A stretch of 64,000 bases of DNA. Source: Arsukibacterium perlucidum DSM 18276. Lineage in GTDB: Bacteria; Pseudomonadota; Gammaproteobacteria; Enterobacterales; Alteromonadaceae. Each line of letters begins with the position of its first letter. The stretch's first letter is position 1. The stretch is taken from contig NZ_KB907703.1 in the NCBI RefSeq assembly GCF_000382165.1, positions 1-64,000 of the forward strand. The letters are read 5' to 3'. Below the pieces are notes generated by a model, which was not told the DNA's origin, ran no database searches, and was given only the letters and a program-made list of their open reading frames with translations. Made by a program: the position numbers and the translations under genes. Below, in pieces: positions 26,930 to 36,222 of the stretch.

Positions 26930-26945
26930 CTGTATATCAATACAG
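26930..26945 (+). promoter_or_regulatory. LexA (SOS) box of dinB
   Basis: CTGTATATCAATACAG fits CTGT-N8-ACAG exactly, with TA before it as in TACTGT. It ends 13 bases before the dinB ATG, where LexA would block initiation. No AGGAG lies between the box and the start codon. Confidence 0.9.
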
Positions 26946-26958
26946 CGAAATAACCACT

Positions 26959-28026
26959 ATGGTCAGTCAGCGTAAAATTATTCATATCGACATGGATTGC
27001 TTTTTCGCCGCAGTAGAAATGCGGGACAATCCGGCACTGGCCAGTATTCCTCTGGCGATTGGCGGCAGCCGCACTAGCCGGGGTGTTATTGCTACCTGTA
27101 ACTATCCGGCCCGTGCTTTTGGTGTGCGCTCTGCCATGCCCACCGGCCAGGCCTTGAAATTATGCCCGCAACTGCATCTGATGGCCGGCAATATGGATAA
27201 ATATAAAACAGTTAGCCGGCAAATACGCGCTATTTTCCAGCGTTATAGTGATCTGGTTGAGCCATTGTCGCTGGACGAAGCCTTTATTGATGTCAGCGAC
27301 AGCAGTCATTTTGGCGGCAGCGCAACCCGGATTGCCGCAGATATCCGGCGCGTTATTCTGGCTGAAACCGGCTTAACAGCATCAGCAGGGGTGGCGCCTA
27401 ATAAATTTCTGGCAAAAATTGCCAGTGATGAAAATAAACCTGATGGTTTATTTGTTATTACTCCGGGTGAGGTCGCCGAATTTGTTGAGAAACTGCCACT
27501 GGCCAAACTACCCGGCGTTGGCAGTAAAACAGCAGAGCGCCTGGCCCGGCTGGGCTTAACCCATTGCAAAGATATCGCTGATTGCGATCTGGCAGTACTG
27601 GTAAAGCAGTTTGGCGCCATGGCAGATAGCCTGTTAAAACGCAGTCAGGGTATAGATGAGCGCCCGGTGCGCGTAGAGCGCCAGGCTAAGTCGGTTGGGG
27701 TTGAGCAAACACTGGCGGCCGATATCGATGCTTATCAGGACTGTGTTGAGGCGCTGAGTTCCTTATGGCCCAAGCTGCAACTGCGCTTGGCTAATCAGGG
27801 TGAAAAGGGCCTGCAGAAAATCGGGGTAAAACTTAAATTCAGCGATTTTCGACAAACTACTGTCGAATGTCAGGCGCAAACGGCCAGCCTGGAGCAGTTT
27901 TTACCGTTGTTGCAACAGGCGTGGCAACGCCGGCAACGTCAAGGGGTGCGACTGGTAGGTTTACAGCTTGGCTTTAACCCACCTAACCCCGGGCAACTTT
28001 GCTTGCCATTTGAATCGCAAGCATAA
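26959..28026 (+). CDS. dinB: DNA polymerase IV
   Basis: 355 residues from the ATG at 26959; a longer frame from 26896 runs through the SOS box and is rejected. Y-family motifs are IHIDMDCFFAAVE, SLDEAFIDVS, SAGVAPNKFLAKIASDENKPDG and LPGVGSKTAERL. The C-terminus QLCLPF resembles a beta-clamp binding motif. It performs translesion synthesis and is induced by DNA damage, in agreement with the LexA box. Confidence 0.95.
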   Translation: MVSQRKIIHIDMDCFFAAVEMRDNPALASIPLAIGGSRTSRGVIATCNYPARAFGVRSAMPTGQALKLCPQLHLMAGNMDKYKTVSRQIRAIFQRYSDLVEPLSLDEAFIDVSDSSHFGGSATRIAADIRRVILAETGLTASAGVAPNKFLAKIASDENKPDGLFVITPGEVAEFVEKLPLAKLPGVGSKTAERLARLGLTHCKDIADCDLAVLVKQFGAMADSLLKRSQGIDERPVRVERQAKSVGVEQTLAADIDAYQDCVEALSSLWPKLQLRLANQGEKGLQKIGVKLKFSDFRQTTVECQAQTASLEQFLPLLQQAWQRRQRQGVRLVGLQLGFNPPNPGQLCLPFESQA

Positions 28027-28049
28027 AAAAGCCAGCTCGTTGGCTGGCT
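28024..28049. terminator. Bidirectional terminator between dinB and the cold-shock gene
   Basis: AGCCAGC-TCGTTG-GCTGGCT stem. On the minus strand it is followed by TTTTTTATGC, ending the cold-shock gene; on the plus strand CTTTAC follows it. It overlaps the dinB stop codon. Confidence 0.75.
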
Positions 28050-28068
28050 CTTTACAAATACTATCAGA

Positions 28069-28281
28069 TTAACCGGTTACAGTGACGTTTTCAGCCTGTG
28101 GACCTTTCTGACCTTCGGTAACTTCGAAAGTTACGCGTTGACCTTCAACTAAAGTTTTACGGCCAGTACCATTGATAGCGCGGAAATGAACGAATACGTC
28201 TTTGCCGCCTTCGCGCTCAATAAAACCAAAACCTTTATCTTCGTTGAACCACTTAACTGTACCGGAAATTAACTGTGACAT
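28069..28281 (-). CDS. Cold-shock family RNA-binding protein
   Basis: 70 residues, a single cold-shock domain with both RNP motifs (KGFGFIE and DVFVHF). It binds single-stranded RNA or DNA and melts secondary structure. Sequence ([23 protein letters not shown] end) is closest to the CspA/CspD-type group but the paralog cannot be fixed. A 263-base stretch separates it from the DEAD-box gene upstream and contains its leader. Confidence 0.95.
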   Translation of the reverse strand: MSQLISGTVKWFNEDKGFGFIEREGGKDVFVHFRAINGTGRKTLVEGQRVTFEVTEGQKGPQAENVTVTG

Positions 28282-28544
28282 AACACTCTCTTACTTTAAC
28301 TAAATTTGCCGAATTTTCGGCGACTTAAATATTACCGGCCAGGTAGTCAAGCGGGTAAATATTCAACTGCATTATCAGTTAAGCTGATCACGCGGTCAAC
28401 ATAAATACCAGACGAGCAGAAAATATATTCTATTACAGGCCGCACCGGCTAAATTGCATCTGCCAGAGCGGGTTACCGCCGGCAGAAACAAGTTAACTTT
28501 TTCAGTGTAGCAGTAAAAACGCTGAACAATTAACCAGCAACAAA
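28282..28544 (-). other. Intergenic region with the cold-shock gene leader
   Basis: 263 bases between the helicase stop and the cold-shock start, with no ORF or clear hairpin terminator. Cold-shock mRNAs often have long structured 5' leaders, and this space would allow one; I did not identify a conserved cold box or promoter with confidence. Confidence 0.4.
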
Positions 28545-29867
28545 TTATTTTTTTCTACGCACCGGGCCACTACCATCGTCACCACCTTCAAAGAAGGTTG
28601 GGGTCTTGGTTTTTGCGCTGTCAGGCTTAACCGGCCTTGGCTTAGCGGCTTTTGCCGATCCGCTGGCCTTACTTCTCACCTTAGGCTGTTGCGTTGGGGC
28701 AACAATCCCGCTAAATCGCGCGGGTAATGCCTCTACCACTGAAAACTCAATAGCATGGCGTAAAAACGCTTCAATATTCTGTAAACTCGGCCAGTCTTTT
28801 GGCCCCACCAGCGATATTGCCTGGCCCTTTGCTCCTGCCCTGCCGGTGCGGCCAATCCGATGCACATATTCTTCAGGGTGCTTTGGCAGATCAAAGTTAA
28901 TAACGTGTGATACCTTAAGTAAGTCAAGGCCGCGAGACGCCAAATCGGTGGTAACCAGCACCTGAAATTTACCAGTGGCAAATTGCTGCATTACACTATT
29001 TCGCTGTTGCTGACTTAGTTTTCCGCTTAATCCCACTGCAGTAAAACCCGCTGCTTCACACACACTGGTTAAGCGTTCGGCGTCGGCACGGGTAGCCGTA
29101 AACATAATAAGCTGATTAATGTCCTGCTGTTGTAAAAAGTGGCTCAGCAGCGCTTCCTTATGGCTTAAGTTATCGGCGAGGAAGAACCGCTGCTCAATAT
29201 CCTGGTGTTGCTGGTAGCCAGCCCCTACCGCGACCCGGTATGGATTCTTTAACAAGGCCAGTGCCAGATTATCCACTTCAGCATGATCGAGCGTGGCCGA
29301 AAATAACATAGTCTGGCGTAAACGATGGTCAGCCGCTTTATTGATGAAGGTAAGTTGCGGCAGGAAACCTAAATCCAGCATCCGGTCAGCTTCATCCAGG
29401 ATCAGCATCTCTAAACCATGCAAAAACAAGGCTTTATGCTCAAGGTGATCGACGAACCGCCCCGGTGTTGCTACCACAATAGTTGGCTGACGCTTCAGGA
29501 TTTTTTCCTGATCATTGAAGTTTTCACCGCCAACAATTAATGCAGCTGTAACCGGGGTATTGGCCACCAACAACCGCAATTGGGCATAAACCTGCTTCGC
29601 CAGTTCCCGGGTAGGCGCTAAAATCAGCGCCCGGGCGTCTTGCTTTGACAATGCCCTGCTTTTCAACAGCCGCTGCATCATTGGCAATAAATAGGCCAGG
29701 GTTTTACCCGAGCCGGTTTGCGAGGATACAATTAAATCGCGGCCTACCATTACTGCCGGTATGGCTTCTTGTTGAATCTCTGTCGGCTTAGCAAAGCCCA
29801 GATGCTGGATGGACCTGAGTAAGCGTGGATCTAACGCTAAATCTTTAAATGGCAAAATTAACCTCAT
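28545..29867 (-). CDS. DEAD-box RNA helicase
   Basis: About 440 residues. The helicase core is complete: Q-motif GFAKPTEIQQEAIP, SSQTGSGKT, PTRELAKQ, DEADRMLDLGF, FSATLDH, and HRIGRTGRAG. After residue ~385 a basic, Pro/Lys/Ser-rich tail follows (KVRSKASGSAKAAKPRPVKPDSAKTKTP). The pattern is RhlE/SrmB-like; such helicases act in ribosome assembly and mRNA decay, and its position next to a cold-shock gene fits RNA metabolism. The start is the ATG at 29867; a TTG at 29855 has a better-placed GAGG and is also possible. Confidence 0.92.
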   Translation of the reverse strand: MRLILPFKDLALDPRLLRSIQHLGFAKPTEIQQEAIPAVMVGRDLIVSSQTGSGKTLAYLLPMMQRLLKSRALSKQDARALILAPTRELAKQVYAQLRLLVANTPVTAALIVGGENFNDQEKILKRQPTIVVATPGRFVDHLEHKALFLHGLEMLILDEADRMLDLGFLPQLTFINKAADHRLRQTMLFSATLDHAEVDNLALALLKNPYRVAVGAGYQQHQDIEQRFFLADNLSHKEALLSHFLQQQDINQLIMFTATRADAERLTSVCEAAGFTAVGLSGKLSQQQRNSVMQQFATGKFQVLVTTDLASRGLDLLKVSHVINFDLPKHPEEYVHRIGRTGRAGAKGQAISLVGPKDWPSLQNIEAFLRHAIEFSVVEALPARFSGIVAPTQQPKVRSKASGSAKAAKPRPVKPDSAKTKTPTFFEGGDDGSGPVRRKK

Positions 29868-29975
29868 CACCTTGGAGTACTGGTATATGATAACCGAACT
29901 GGCCCATTTGAGTTAATAAGATTGCTTAAGGTACACTAAGCTGCTTATTTACCCTGCAACCCGAGTAGCCCTGAT

Positions 29976-30509
29976 ATGAGTAATGCGTTACGTGACCAGC
30001 TGCTGAAAGCTGGCCTGGCCGATGCCAAAAAAGTAAAAAAAGTAAAAAAAGAGAAGCACCAGCTAAAAACTCAGGCTGGCAAAAAAGCCATACCAGACAA
30101 CCAGACAGCAACGCTGGCACAGCAAGCCAAAGCTGAGCAAGTAGAACGCGATCGTGAACTTAACCGGCAAAAGCAAGCTGAGTTAGCCCAAAAAGCTATT
30201 GCCGCTCAGGTAAAACAAATAATTGAAACCAATGCCATTAATAGTAAAGGTGACGTTGGCTTTAATTTTGTTGATGGTAAGTTGGTCAAAAAGCTGTACG
30301 TCAGCAGTAAACTGCATGACGAGCTCAGCCGAGGCCTGGTGGCCATTGCCCGTCTGGCAGAACAGTATATTTTAATCCCTGCGCAAGTAGCAGAAAAAGT
30401 AATGCAGCGTGATGCCGCTAGCATAGTGTTACTTAATACCAAGCAACAACAACCGGATGAAGATGATCCTTATGCTGATTATCAGATCCCGGATGATTTG
30501 ATGTGGTAA
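29976..30509 (+). CDS. yaiL: DUF2058 (YaiL-like) protein
   Basis: 177 residues. The start SNALRDQLLKAGLADAKKVKKVKKEKH, a highly basic coiled-coil middle, and the tail YIPAQVAEKV...DDPYADYQIPDDLMW match the YaiL/DUF2058 family of soluble nucleoprotein-like proteins. No reaction is known. Confidence 0.85.
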   Translation: MSNALRDQLLKAGLADAKKVKKVKKEKHQLKTQAGKKAIPDNQTATLAQQAKAEQVERDRELNRQKQAELAQKAIAAQVKQIIETNAINSKGDVGFNFVDGKLVKKLYVSSKLHDELSRGLVAIARLAEQYILIPAQVAEKVMQRDAASIVLLNTKQQQPDEDDPYADYQIPDDLMW

Positions 30510-30545
30510 TTTTTTGCTAATCTCTATCTATAGTCAGGAGACACC

Positions 30546-31409
30546 ATGCGTTTATTAACTTCGTTTTTATGCCTGTCGCTACTGCTGCTTAGCAGCTCAT
30601 TATCAGCGGCCAGTGTCTGGAAAGTCAGTAAGGGAGATCAACATTTTTATCTGGCGGGTACAGTTCATTTGCTTAGCAAAAGTGATTATCCACTGCCTGC
30701 AGCGTATGACACTGCGTTTAATGCCAGCAGCCATTTACTGTTCGAAACCGATTTAAATGTGTTAACCAGCCCGGCCGGGCTAACAAAAATGATGCAGCAA
30801 AACACCTATAGTGACGGCAGGACCCTGGAGCAGGTATTGTCAGCCGGGGTTTATCAACGGCTAAAAACTTACGCCACTGCACGCAATATGCCGATTGCAG
30901 CAATCAGTCGTTTTAAACCGGGTTTTGCCGCCATGATGCTGGCAACCGTTGAAATGCAACGTTTAGGTACTGCAGAAACCGGCGTGGATATGCATTATAT
31001 GCAACTGGGGCAGCAACAAAATAAGAGCATTGCCGGCCTGGAAACCATAGATGAACATCTGGCAGTGCTGGATGGCATGAATCAGCTGGATCCTGATCTG
31101 ACCATCAGTTCTACCCTCGATGATATGCATAAAGTTGAAGAGCAACTGCTTGAAATGAAGCAAGCCTGGCGTGGTGGTGATGCCGCCAAACTGGAGCAAT
31201 TGTTTATTGGTGATTTGCAGCAAATACCGCAGTTGTATGAGATTTTACTGGTTAAACGCAATCACGCCTGGATGCCACAGTTACAAGCGCTAACCAGCAC
31301 CGGGCAAACTACTATGGTATTGGTGGGCGCTTTACATCTGGCCGGTGAAGATGGTTTATTGCAGCTGTTACAACAACAAGGCTATGCCATAAGCCAGCTT
31401 ACCGAGTAA
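30546..31409 (+). CDS. TraB/GumN family protein
   Basis: 287 residues. A signal peptide (1–21, ending LSAAS) exports it. The family's two histidine-containing motifs are seen: AGTVHLLSKSDYPLP near the N-terminus and VGALHLAGEDGLLQLL near the C-terminus. TraB/GumN proteins resemble EreA/ChaN-like hydrolases and are predicted metallopeptidases; the substrate is unknown. It is 36 bases after the DUF2058 gene, possibly cotranscribed. Confidence 0.85.
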   Translation: MRLLTSFLCLSLLLLSSSLSAASVWKVSKGDQHFYLAGTVHLLSKSDYPLPAAYDTAFNASSHLLFETDLNVLTSPAGLTKMMQQNTYSDGRTLEQVLSAGVYQRLKTYATARNMPIAAISRFKPGFAAMMLATVEMQRLGTAETGVDMHYMQLGQQQNKSIAGLETIDEHLAVLDGMNQLDPDLTISSTLDDMHKVEEQLLEMKQAWRGGDAAKLEQLFIGDLQQIPQLYEILLVKRNHAWMPQLQALTSTGQTTMVLVGALHLAGEDGLLQLLQQQGYAISQLTE

Positions 31410-31451
31410 CGCTTAGCGGCAAATTAAGCTGCTCCGCCAAAACGCAGCTAT

Positions 31452-32189
31452 TTAACGGCAACCCTGGCGGGCGCTAACACCTTTTACCCCTTCGGCAAAC
31501 GCTGGCGCAAGTTGCCAGCGTGGCCGGATAGGAGTTAAAGGCAATTCGCGCTTACGGGCGACCAGCAAATAACAGCCTGCAAAATAATTCAGATACTTCT
31601 CAGCAAAGCGTTGCATACTGTTGTTGCTGTACTCACTCACCAACATGCTGCCATAAAAAAAGCGTTGTTCAGACAGCACTTCAAAACCAATCAAATGTAA
31701 CCAGTCTTTGACCCGGCCTGGCGAAAAAAACCGGCCCTGCCAGGGATAACGCTGCTTCAGCCAGGGTGCGATACCAACCAGCCCCAGAATACTGAGCGGA
31801 TTAAAACCGGTTAATAATAAATAACCATCTGGCAGCAGTACCCTATGGGCTTCCCGCACAATATGGTGCGGATCGGTTTGATACTCCAGACAGTGGCTAA
31901 GTAATACCGCATCAATACTATGGCTATCTATTGGCAACGTATCTGGCAAACCAATCAGATGACTTTTACCGTTATCTGTACTGCCTAAATGTACCTGATG
32001 CTTAATTTTGCAACCCGGTAAGGTTAAGTCACTGCTTAAATCGCCCACTTTAAGCAAATAGTAACCAAAAATTTGCTGCCACCATGGCTGTAATTGCCCG
32101 GCTATTGCCTGCGCTAACGCCGGCCCCTGTAAAAACGCCTGCCAGCTCTCAGGTACCTGCGGTTCGTTTTCGTTCAATGCCGGTTTCAT
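31452..32189 (-). CDS. SAM-dependent methyltransferase, YafS-like
   Basis: 245 residues. A class I methyltransferase with a type-11-like core: IDAVLLSHCLEYQTDPHHIVREAHRVLLPDGYLLLTGFNP. The SAM-binding glycine loop is not canonical in the first third (LPGCKIKHQVHLGSTDN), so substrate and even catalytic competence are uncertain. It is divergent from gloB, as in E. coli (yafS/gloB). Confidence 0.8.
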   Translation of the reverse strand: MKPALNENEPQVPESWQAFLQGPALAQAIAGQLQPWWQQIFGYYLLKVGDLSSDLTLPGCKIKHQVHLGSTDNGKSHLIGLPDTLPIDSHSIDAVLLSHCLEYQTDPHHIVREAHRVLLPDGYLLLTGFNPLSILGLVGIAPWLKQRYPWQGRFFSPGRVKDWLHLIGFEVLSEQRFFYGSMLVSEYSNNSMQRFAEKYLNYFAGCYLLVARKRELPLTPIRPRWQLAPAFAEGVKGVSARQGCR

Positions 32190-32258
32190 GATAAAGTTGT
32201 GCCTGCTTTAATGTTGAGAGACCTTTAATGTTTAAAGAAAACGTTAAGAGAAAACCTG

Positions 32259-33026
32259 ATGCTGACTATTAACCCGCTTGCTGCCTTTGAGGATAACTAC
32301 ATTTGGAGCCTGTGTCAGCCAGATAACCCATTTTGTATTGTAGTTGACCCCGGCGATGCTAAACCAGTGCTGGCTTTTTTAAAGCAACAGCAGAAGTCTT
32401 TGTACGCAATTCTGATCACCCATCATCACCCTGACCATACCGGTGGCCTGGCTGAACTGCAACAAGCCTGGCCGGATGTGCGGATTATTGGCCCTGGCGC
32501 CGAGCAAACCAAAATACCGCTGTTAACCGAGCAGGTGCAACAAGGTGATACTGTTCAGCTGCCACCTTTTCAAACTCAGTTACAGGTAATCGATTTGCCC
32601 GGCCACACCCTTGGCCACATTGGCTTTTACAGCAAGCCTTACTTATTTTGTGGTGATACCCTGTTTAGCGCTGGCTGCGGCCGCCTGTTTGAAGGTAGCG
32701 CGGCGCAATTACATCACTCCCTGTGCAAACTAGCGACATTGCCAGCCGATACACAAGTGTATTGCACGCATGAGTATACGCTGGCAAACCTGCGTTTCGC
32801 CCTGACAATTGAACCTGATAATCAGCAGTTAAAAAATTATCAGCAACACTGTCAGAGCTTACGCCAGCAAAATAAGCCCACATTGCCCGGCAATTTGGCA
32901 ACCGAACAACAAGTTAATCCGTTTTTACGATGCGAAAACAAAGCGTTGCAACAGCGCTTCCAACAAAACACCAGCCTGGGCCTGTTTACCCTGCTCAGAA
33001 CGATGAAGGACCCGTTTAAATCCTGA
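32259..33026 (+). CDS. gloB: Hydroxyacylglutathione hydrolase (glyoxalase II)
   Basis: 255 residues, metallo-beta-lactamase fold. Binuclear metal ligands are in THHHPDHTGG, LPGHTLGHIGF, FCGDTLFSAGCGRLFEG and CTHEYTLANL. It hydrolyses S-D-lactoylglutathione to D-lactate and glutathione, completing methylglyoxal detoxification. The C-terminal KxxxR glutathione-binding end (MKDPFKS; R of LLRTMKD) fits. Confidence 0.96.
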   Translation: MLTINPLAAFEDNYIWSLCQPDNPFCIVVDPGDAKPVLAFLKQQQKSLYAILITHHHPDHTGGLAELQQAWPDVRIIGPGAEQTKIPLLTEQVQQGDTVQLPPFQTQLQVIDLPGHTLGHIGFYSKPYLFCGDTLFSAGCGRLFEGSAAQLHHSLCKLATLPADTQVYCTHEYTLANLRFALTIEPDNQQLKNYQQHCQSLRQQNKPTLPGNLATEQQVNPFLRCENKALQQRFQQNTSLGLFTLLRTMKDPFKS

Positions 33027-33080
33027 CTTGCAATCAGGCTTTGAACAGGTAACATTAATTTTTTTTCGCGGAATTGTGTT

Positions 33081-34676
33081 ATGCATTTAAAAATCTCTGC
33101 CGTCATGTTAGTTGCACTGCTTAGCGGCTGTGTCAGCACGACAGGGTCAGCGCCCCAAAATACCGGGACAACTAAAAACACCCCAGCGTTGGTGCAGGTA
33201 AAAGGTGCCAGTGCTGAACAAATTGCCAACCAGTTGTGGTACGCCGCCGATACGCCGCCTGAACAATTAGTGCCACTTGATGCCACTGAATTGGAAGATT
33301 TATGGCAGCGCATTCAGTTACAGCTTACTTTTAACGTTCCACAAACCCGGCCGATAGTTGAACAGCGTAATTTCTACAGCCAGCACCAAAGTTATCTGGA
33401 CCGGGTCGCTAACCGCGCTCAGCCTTTCCTGTATCATATCGTACAGGAGCTCGAAAAACGTAATATGCCGCTTGAACTGGCGTTGTTGCCAATCGTCGAG
33501 AGCGCGTTCGATCCTTTTGCTTATTCGCATGCCAGGGCTTCAGGCATGTGGCAGTTTATGCCGGCAACCGGCACCCGTTTCGGCCTGAAACAAAACTTCT
33601 GGTATGACGGCCGGCGCGATGTTATTGAATCCACCCGGGCGGCGCTGGATTACCTGCAATATTTATATAACACCCTGGAGCATGACTGGCTAAACGCCAT
33701 TGCTGCTTACAACGCGGGCGAAGGCAGAATTGGCCGGGCAATCCGGGCCAACAAGAAGCGGCGTCTGCCAACCGATTTCTGGTCACTTGACTTGCCAGCT
33801 GAAACCACTGCCTATGTGCCAAAGCTACTCGCTCTGGTTGATATTTTAAAACGACCAGATGACTTTGATATCGTCTGGAAATTTATTGCCAACGAACCCA
33901 AAATTGCCGTGGTAGCTACTGATGGCCAGATTGATTTAGCTATCGCCGCTGAACTGGCAGGGTTAAGTGTTGCAGAATTGCAGGCATTAAATCCAGGGTT
34001 TAATCAATGGGCAACTGATCCGGACGGTCCACACCAACTGGTGCTGCCGCTGGCAAAAGCGGATCACTTCAGTCAGTTGCTGGCGCAAACTCCGGCAGCA
34101 GACCGCTTACAGTGGCAGAGCTATACGGTTAGCTCCGGCGATACGCTGGGTAAAATTGCCCGCCAGTATAAAACCACTGTCGATGCCATCAGCCGCCTGA
34201 ACAAACTAACTGGCAACACCATCCGGATTGGTCAGCATTTGCTGATTCCTATGTCTGCAAAAGCAGCCGATCAATATGAGCTGAGCCAGCAGAACAGGAT
34301 TGCTAAAGCTCAGGGGCGCGCCGGGGGCAGTGTTAAAGCCGAATATATCGTTAAAAGCGGTGATACCTTGTGGGACATTAGCCGGGAACATAAAGTAACT
34401 GTGGCTGAATTGGCTAAATGGAACGGGATGGTACAGCGTGACCCGTTAAAGCCCGGTCAGAAACTGGTAATATGGCATGACAGTAAAACCAGCCCAAGCA
34501 CTGCCATCACCCGCACGGTAAACTATAAAGTACGTAAAGGTGATTCGCTGGCCCGGATTGCTCAGCGCTTCAGCGTCTCGGTTGCTGAAATTATTAAATG
34601 GAATAATATTAATACTGAGCGCTACTTACAGCCTGGAGAGCAGTTAAAGCTGATTGTTGACGTAACTCAGGTTTAA
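33081..34676 (+). CDS. mltD: Membrane-bound lytic murein transglycosylase D
   Basis: 531 residues. A lipoprotein signal with lipobox LLSGC (Cys17), a family-1 lytic transglycosylase domain with catalytic Glu140 in LLPIVESAFDPFAYS, ASGMWQFMPATG, and AYNAGEGRIGRAI. Three LysM domains follow, around 344–390, 418–460 and 475–522. It cleaves peptidoglycan to 1,6-anhydro products at the outer membrane. It follows gloB, as in E. coli. Confidence 0.96.
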   Translation: MHLKISAVMLVALLSGCVSTTGSAPQNTGTTKNTPALVQVKGASAEQIANQLWYAADTPPEQLVPLDATELEDLWQRIQLQLTFNVPQTRPIVEQRNFYSQHQSYLDRVANRAQPFLYHIVQELEKRNMPLELALLPIVESAFDPFAYSHARASGMWQFMPATGTRFGLKQNFWYDGRRDVIESTRAALDYLQYLYNTLEHDWLNAIAAYNAGEGRIGRAIRANKKRRLPTDFWSLDLPAETTAYVPKLLALVDILKRPDDFDIVWKFIANEPKIAVVATDGQIDLAIAAELAGLSVAELQALNPGFNQWATDPDGPHQLVLPLAKADHFSQLLAQTPAADRLQWQSYTVSSGDTLGKIARQYKTTVDAISRLNKLTGNTIRIGQHLLIPMSAKAADQYELSQQNRIAKAQGRAGGSVKAEYIVKSGDTLWDISREHKVTVAELAKWNGMVQRDPLKPGQKLVIWHDSKTSPSTAITRTVNYKVRKGDSLARIAQRFSVSVAEIIKWNNINTERYLQPGEQLKLIVDVTQV

Positions 34677-34737
34677 TCCCTATCTTAATAAGCAGCGACA
34701 GCCGATAGCCAATTTAAACAGTTTGCGGAGTAACAAC

Positions 34738-35229
34738 ATGAAAATTATGATACTTATTGTCGGCTTACTGTTTAGCCTGTCGGCTATTGGCCAATTTCAG
34801 CTAATGGGCAATGGCAGTTATACCCTGCAAGATGGCAAAACCGTGCCCATACAGTATGGGTTTAGTTATATCCGCAAGGAAGGCCAGTATCATTTTAGTG
34901 CGGGTAAACAAAGCCTGATCGTTAGCAGCCTGCCCCAGAAATACTCGCTGGCATTAATCCTGCAAAACGAAGATGAGGTTTGGGTACCGGATTTTGTTAG
35001 CGCACCACTTGCCGAATTTGAGTTTGAGATCGCGGATTTTAAGTTAAAACTTACCCAGCAACCCGAACTTAAGGATGGTCGCGGCAATTACATCTTACAT
35101 TACGATGGTGGCCGCTACCGCTTTAGCCGCGGCCCTGGCCAGGTTAATTTTGTATTTAACGAGGAAGGTATTGCCCGGGTAGAAATTAAAGGCATGCTCA
35201 AGCTAGCCAATACTAAACCAAAGGTATAA
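34738..35229 (+). CDS. Short exported protein of unknown function
   Basis: 163 residues from the ATG at 34738 with GCGGAG seven bases upstream. A signal peptide (1–18, LIVGLLFSLSAIG) precedes a mature beta-rich domain (TVPIQYGFSYIRKEGQYHFSAGKQSLIVSSLP, FNEEGIARVEIKGML). No cysteines, membrane helices or recognisable motifs are present. I do not recognise the family. It lies 61 bases after mltD in the same direction and may be read with it. Confidence 0.7.
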   Translation: MKIMILIVGLLFSLSAIGQFQLMGNGSYTLQDGKTVPIQYGFSYIRKEGQYHFSAGKQSLIVSSLPQKYSLALILQNEDEVWVPDFVSAPLAEFEFEIADFKLKLTQQPELKDGRGNYILHYDGGRYRFSRGPGQVNFVFNEEGIARVEIKGMLKLANTKPKV

Positions 35230-35261
35230 GTTGATAAACAGGGTAACGTTGCCTTTAGCTG

Positions 35262-35510
35262 TTAATCAGGCTCGCGTTGCAGCTGCAGCGCGGGTAGCAT
35301 ACCTGACGCCACACATAACAGGGGCGCGAGCAAGGTAACAAACCAAAAGCTTTGCAATTGCACGCCATGCCACAACGCATACAGTGCTGCAGTTAGTTGA
35401 AACACAATCCCAAACAACCCTACATACACCAGCATCCGGTTAATAAACCGTTTTGGCATGGCTGGCAGTCTGCCTGGTTTAGCTTTTTTGGCTGGTTTTA
35501 AATCTACCAT
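35262..35510 (-). CDS. Small two-helix membrane protein
   Basis: 82 residues from the ATG at 35510. A basic, Pro/Lys-rich N-terminus (LKPAKKAKPGRLPAMPKRF) precedes two hydrophobic helices (MLVYVGLFGIVFQLTAALYAL and FWFVTLLAPLLCVASGMLPAL). Its start lies two bases after the maiA stop (TAG-CG-ATG), so it is translationally coupled and ends the tyrosine operon. Function unknown. Confidence 0.65.
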   Translation of the reverse strand: MVDLKPAKKAKPGRLPAMPKRFINRMLVYVGLFGIVFQLTAALYALWHGVQLQSFWFVTLLAPLLCVASGMLPALQLQREPD

Positions 35511-35512
35511 CG

Positions 35513-36154
35513 CTACAACTGAGCATCGCTTTGTTGCTCTGGTGCTGCCAGGGCAAAGCCGGCCAACTGCTGGCAATGATGATATATCCGGCTGATGGTA
35601 GGATATTCCAGGGTGTCGAGCTTAAAGCGCAATGCATTGTACATTTGCGGCACCAGACACAAATCGGCCAGAGTGATATTGTCACCATAGCAAAACTCGC
35701 CGGCAGTCTTTTGCAGACGCTGCTCCAGGGCGTTAAAGCCAGTATGTAGCCAGTGGTAGATCCACTCGGTTTTCTGATCGTCATTTAAACGCAGTGGCCC
35801 GGTCAAATACTGTAATACTCTAAGATTGTTCAACGGATGAATATCGCAGGCAATATCCAAAGCCAGCGAGCGCACCTGTGCTTTAGCCTCAGGATCTTCT
35901 GGCAGCAGCGCTGGCTCAGGATAAACCTCATCAAGATATTCAATAATGGCCAGCGACTGGTTCAGGCTAAACTCACCATCAACATAAGTCGGCACCAGCT
36001 GATTTGGATTCAGTTGCTGATACTCAGCACTATGTTGCTGGCCACCGTCTTTTAGCAGGTGTACCGGTATCGTTTCAAAACTAAGTTGTTTTAAATTCAG
36101 GGCGATACGCACCCGATAGGCGGCGGATGAGCGCCAGTAGCTATAGAGTTTCAT
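35513..36154 (-). CDS. maiA: Maleylacetoacetate isomerase
   Basis: 213 residues from the ATG at 36154. A zeta-class glutathione S-transferase with the signature SYWRSSAAYRVRIALNLK, which holds the Ser-Ser-Cys-like active-site stretch (here SSAAYR), and QLNPNQLVPTY and LNQSLAIIEYLDE. It converts maleylacetoacetate to fumarylacetoacetate in homogentisate breakdown. Operon partners hppD, hmgA and fah lie upstream; a palindromic element separates it from fah. Confidence 0.94.
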   Translation of the reverse strand: MKLYSYWRSSAAYRVRIALNLKQLSFETIPVHLLKDGGQQHSAEYQQLNPNQLVPTYVDGEFSLNQSLAIIEYLDEVYPEPALLPEDPEAKAQVRSLALDIACDIHPLNNLRVLQYLTGPLRLNDDQKTEWIYHWLHTGFNALEQRLQKTAGEFCYGDNITLADLCLVPQMYNALRFKLDTLEYPTISRIYHHCQQLAGFALAAPEQQSDAQL

Positions 36155-36222
36155 CCTGTAACACCTGCTCAATTATTGGACAAAAAGAATCACCGCTTGG
36201 CAAAGGAGGTGAAAGCACGTAT

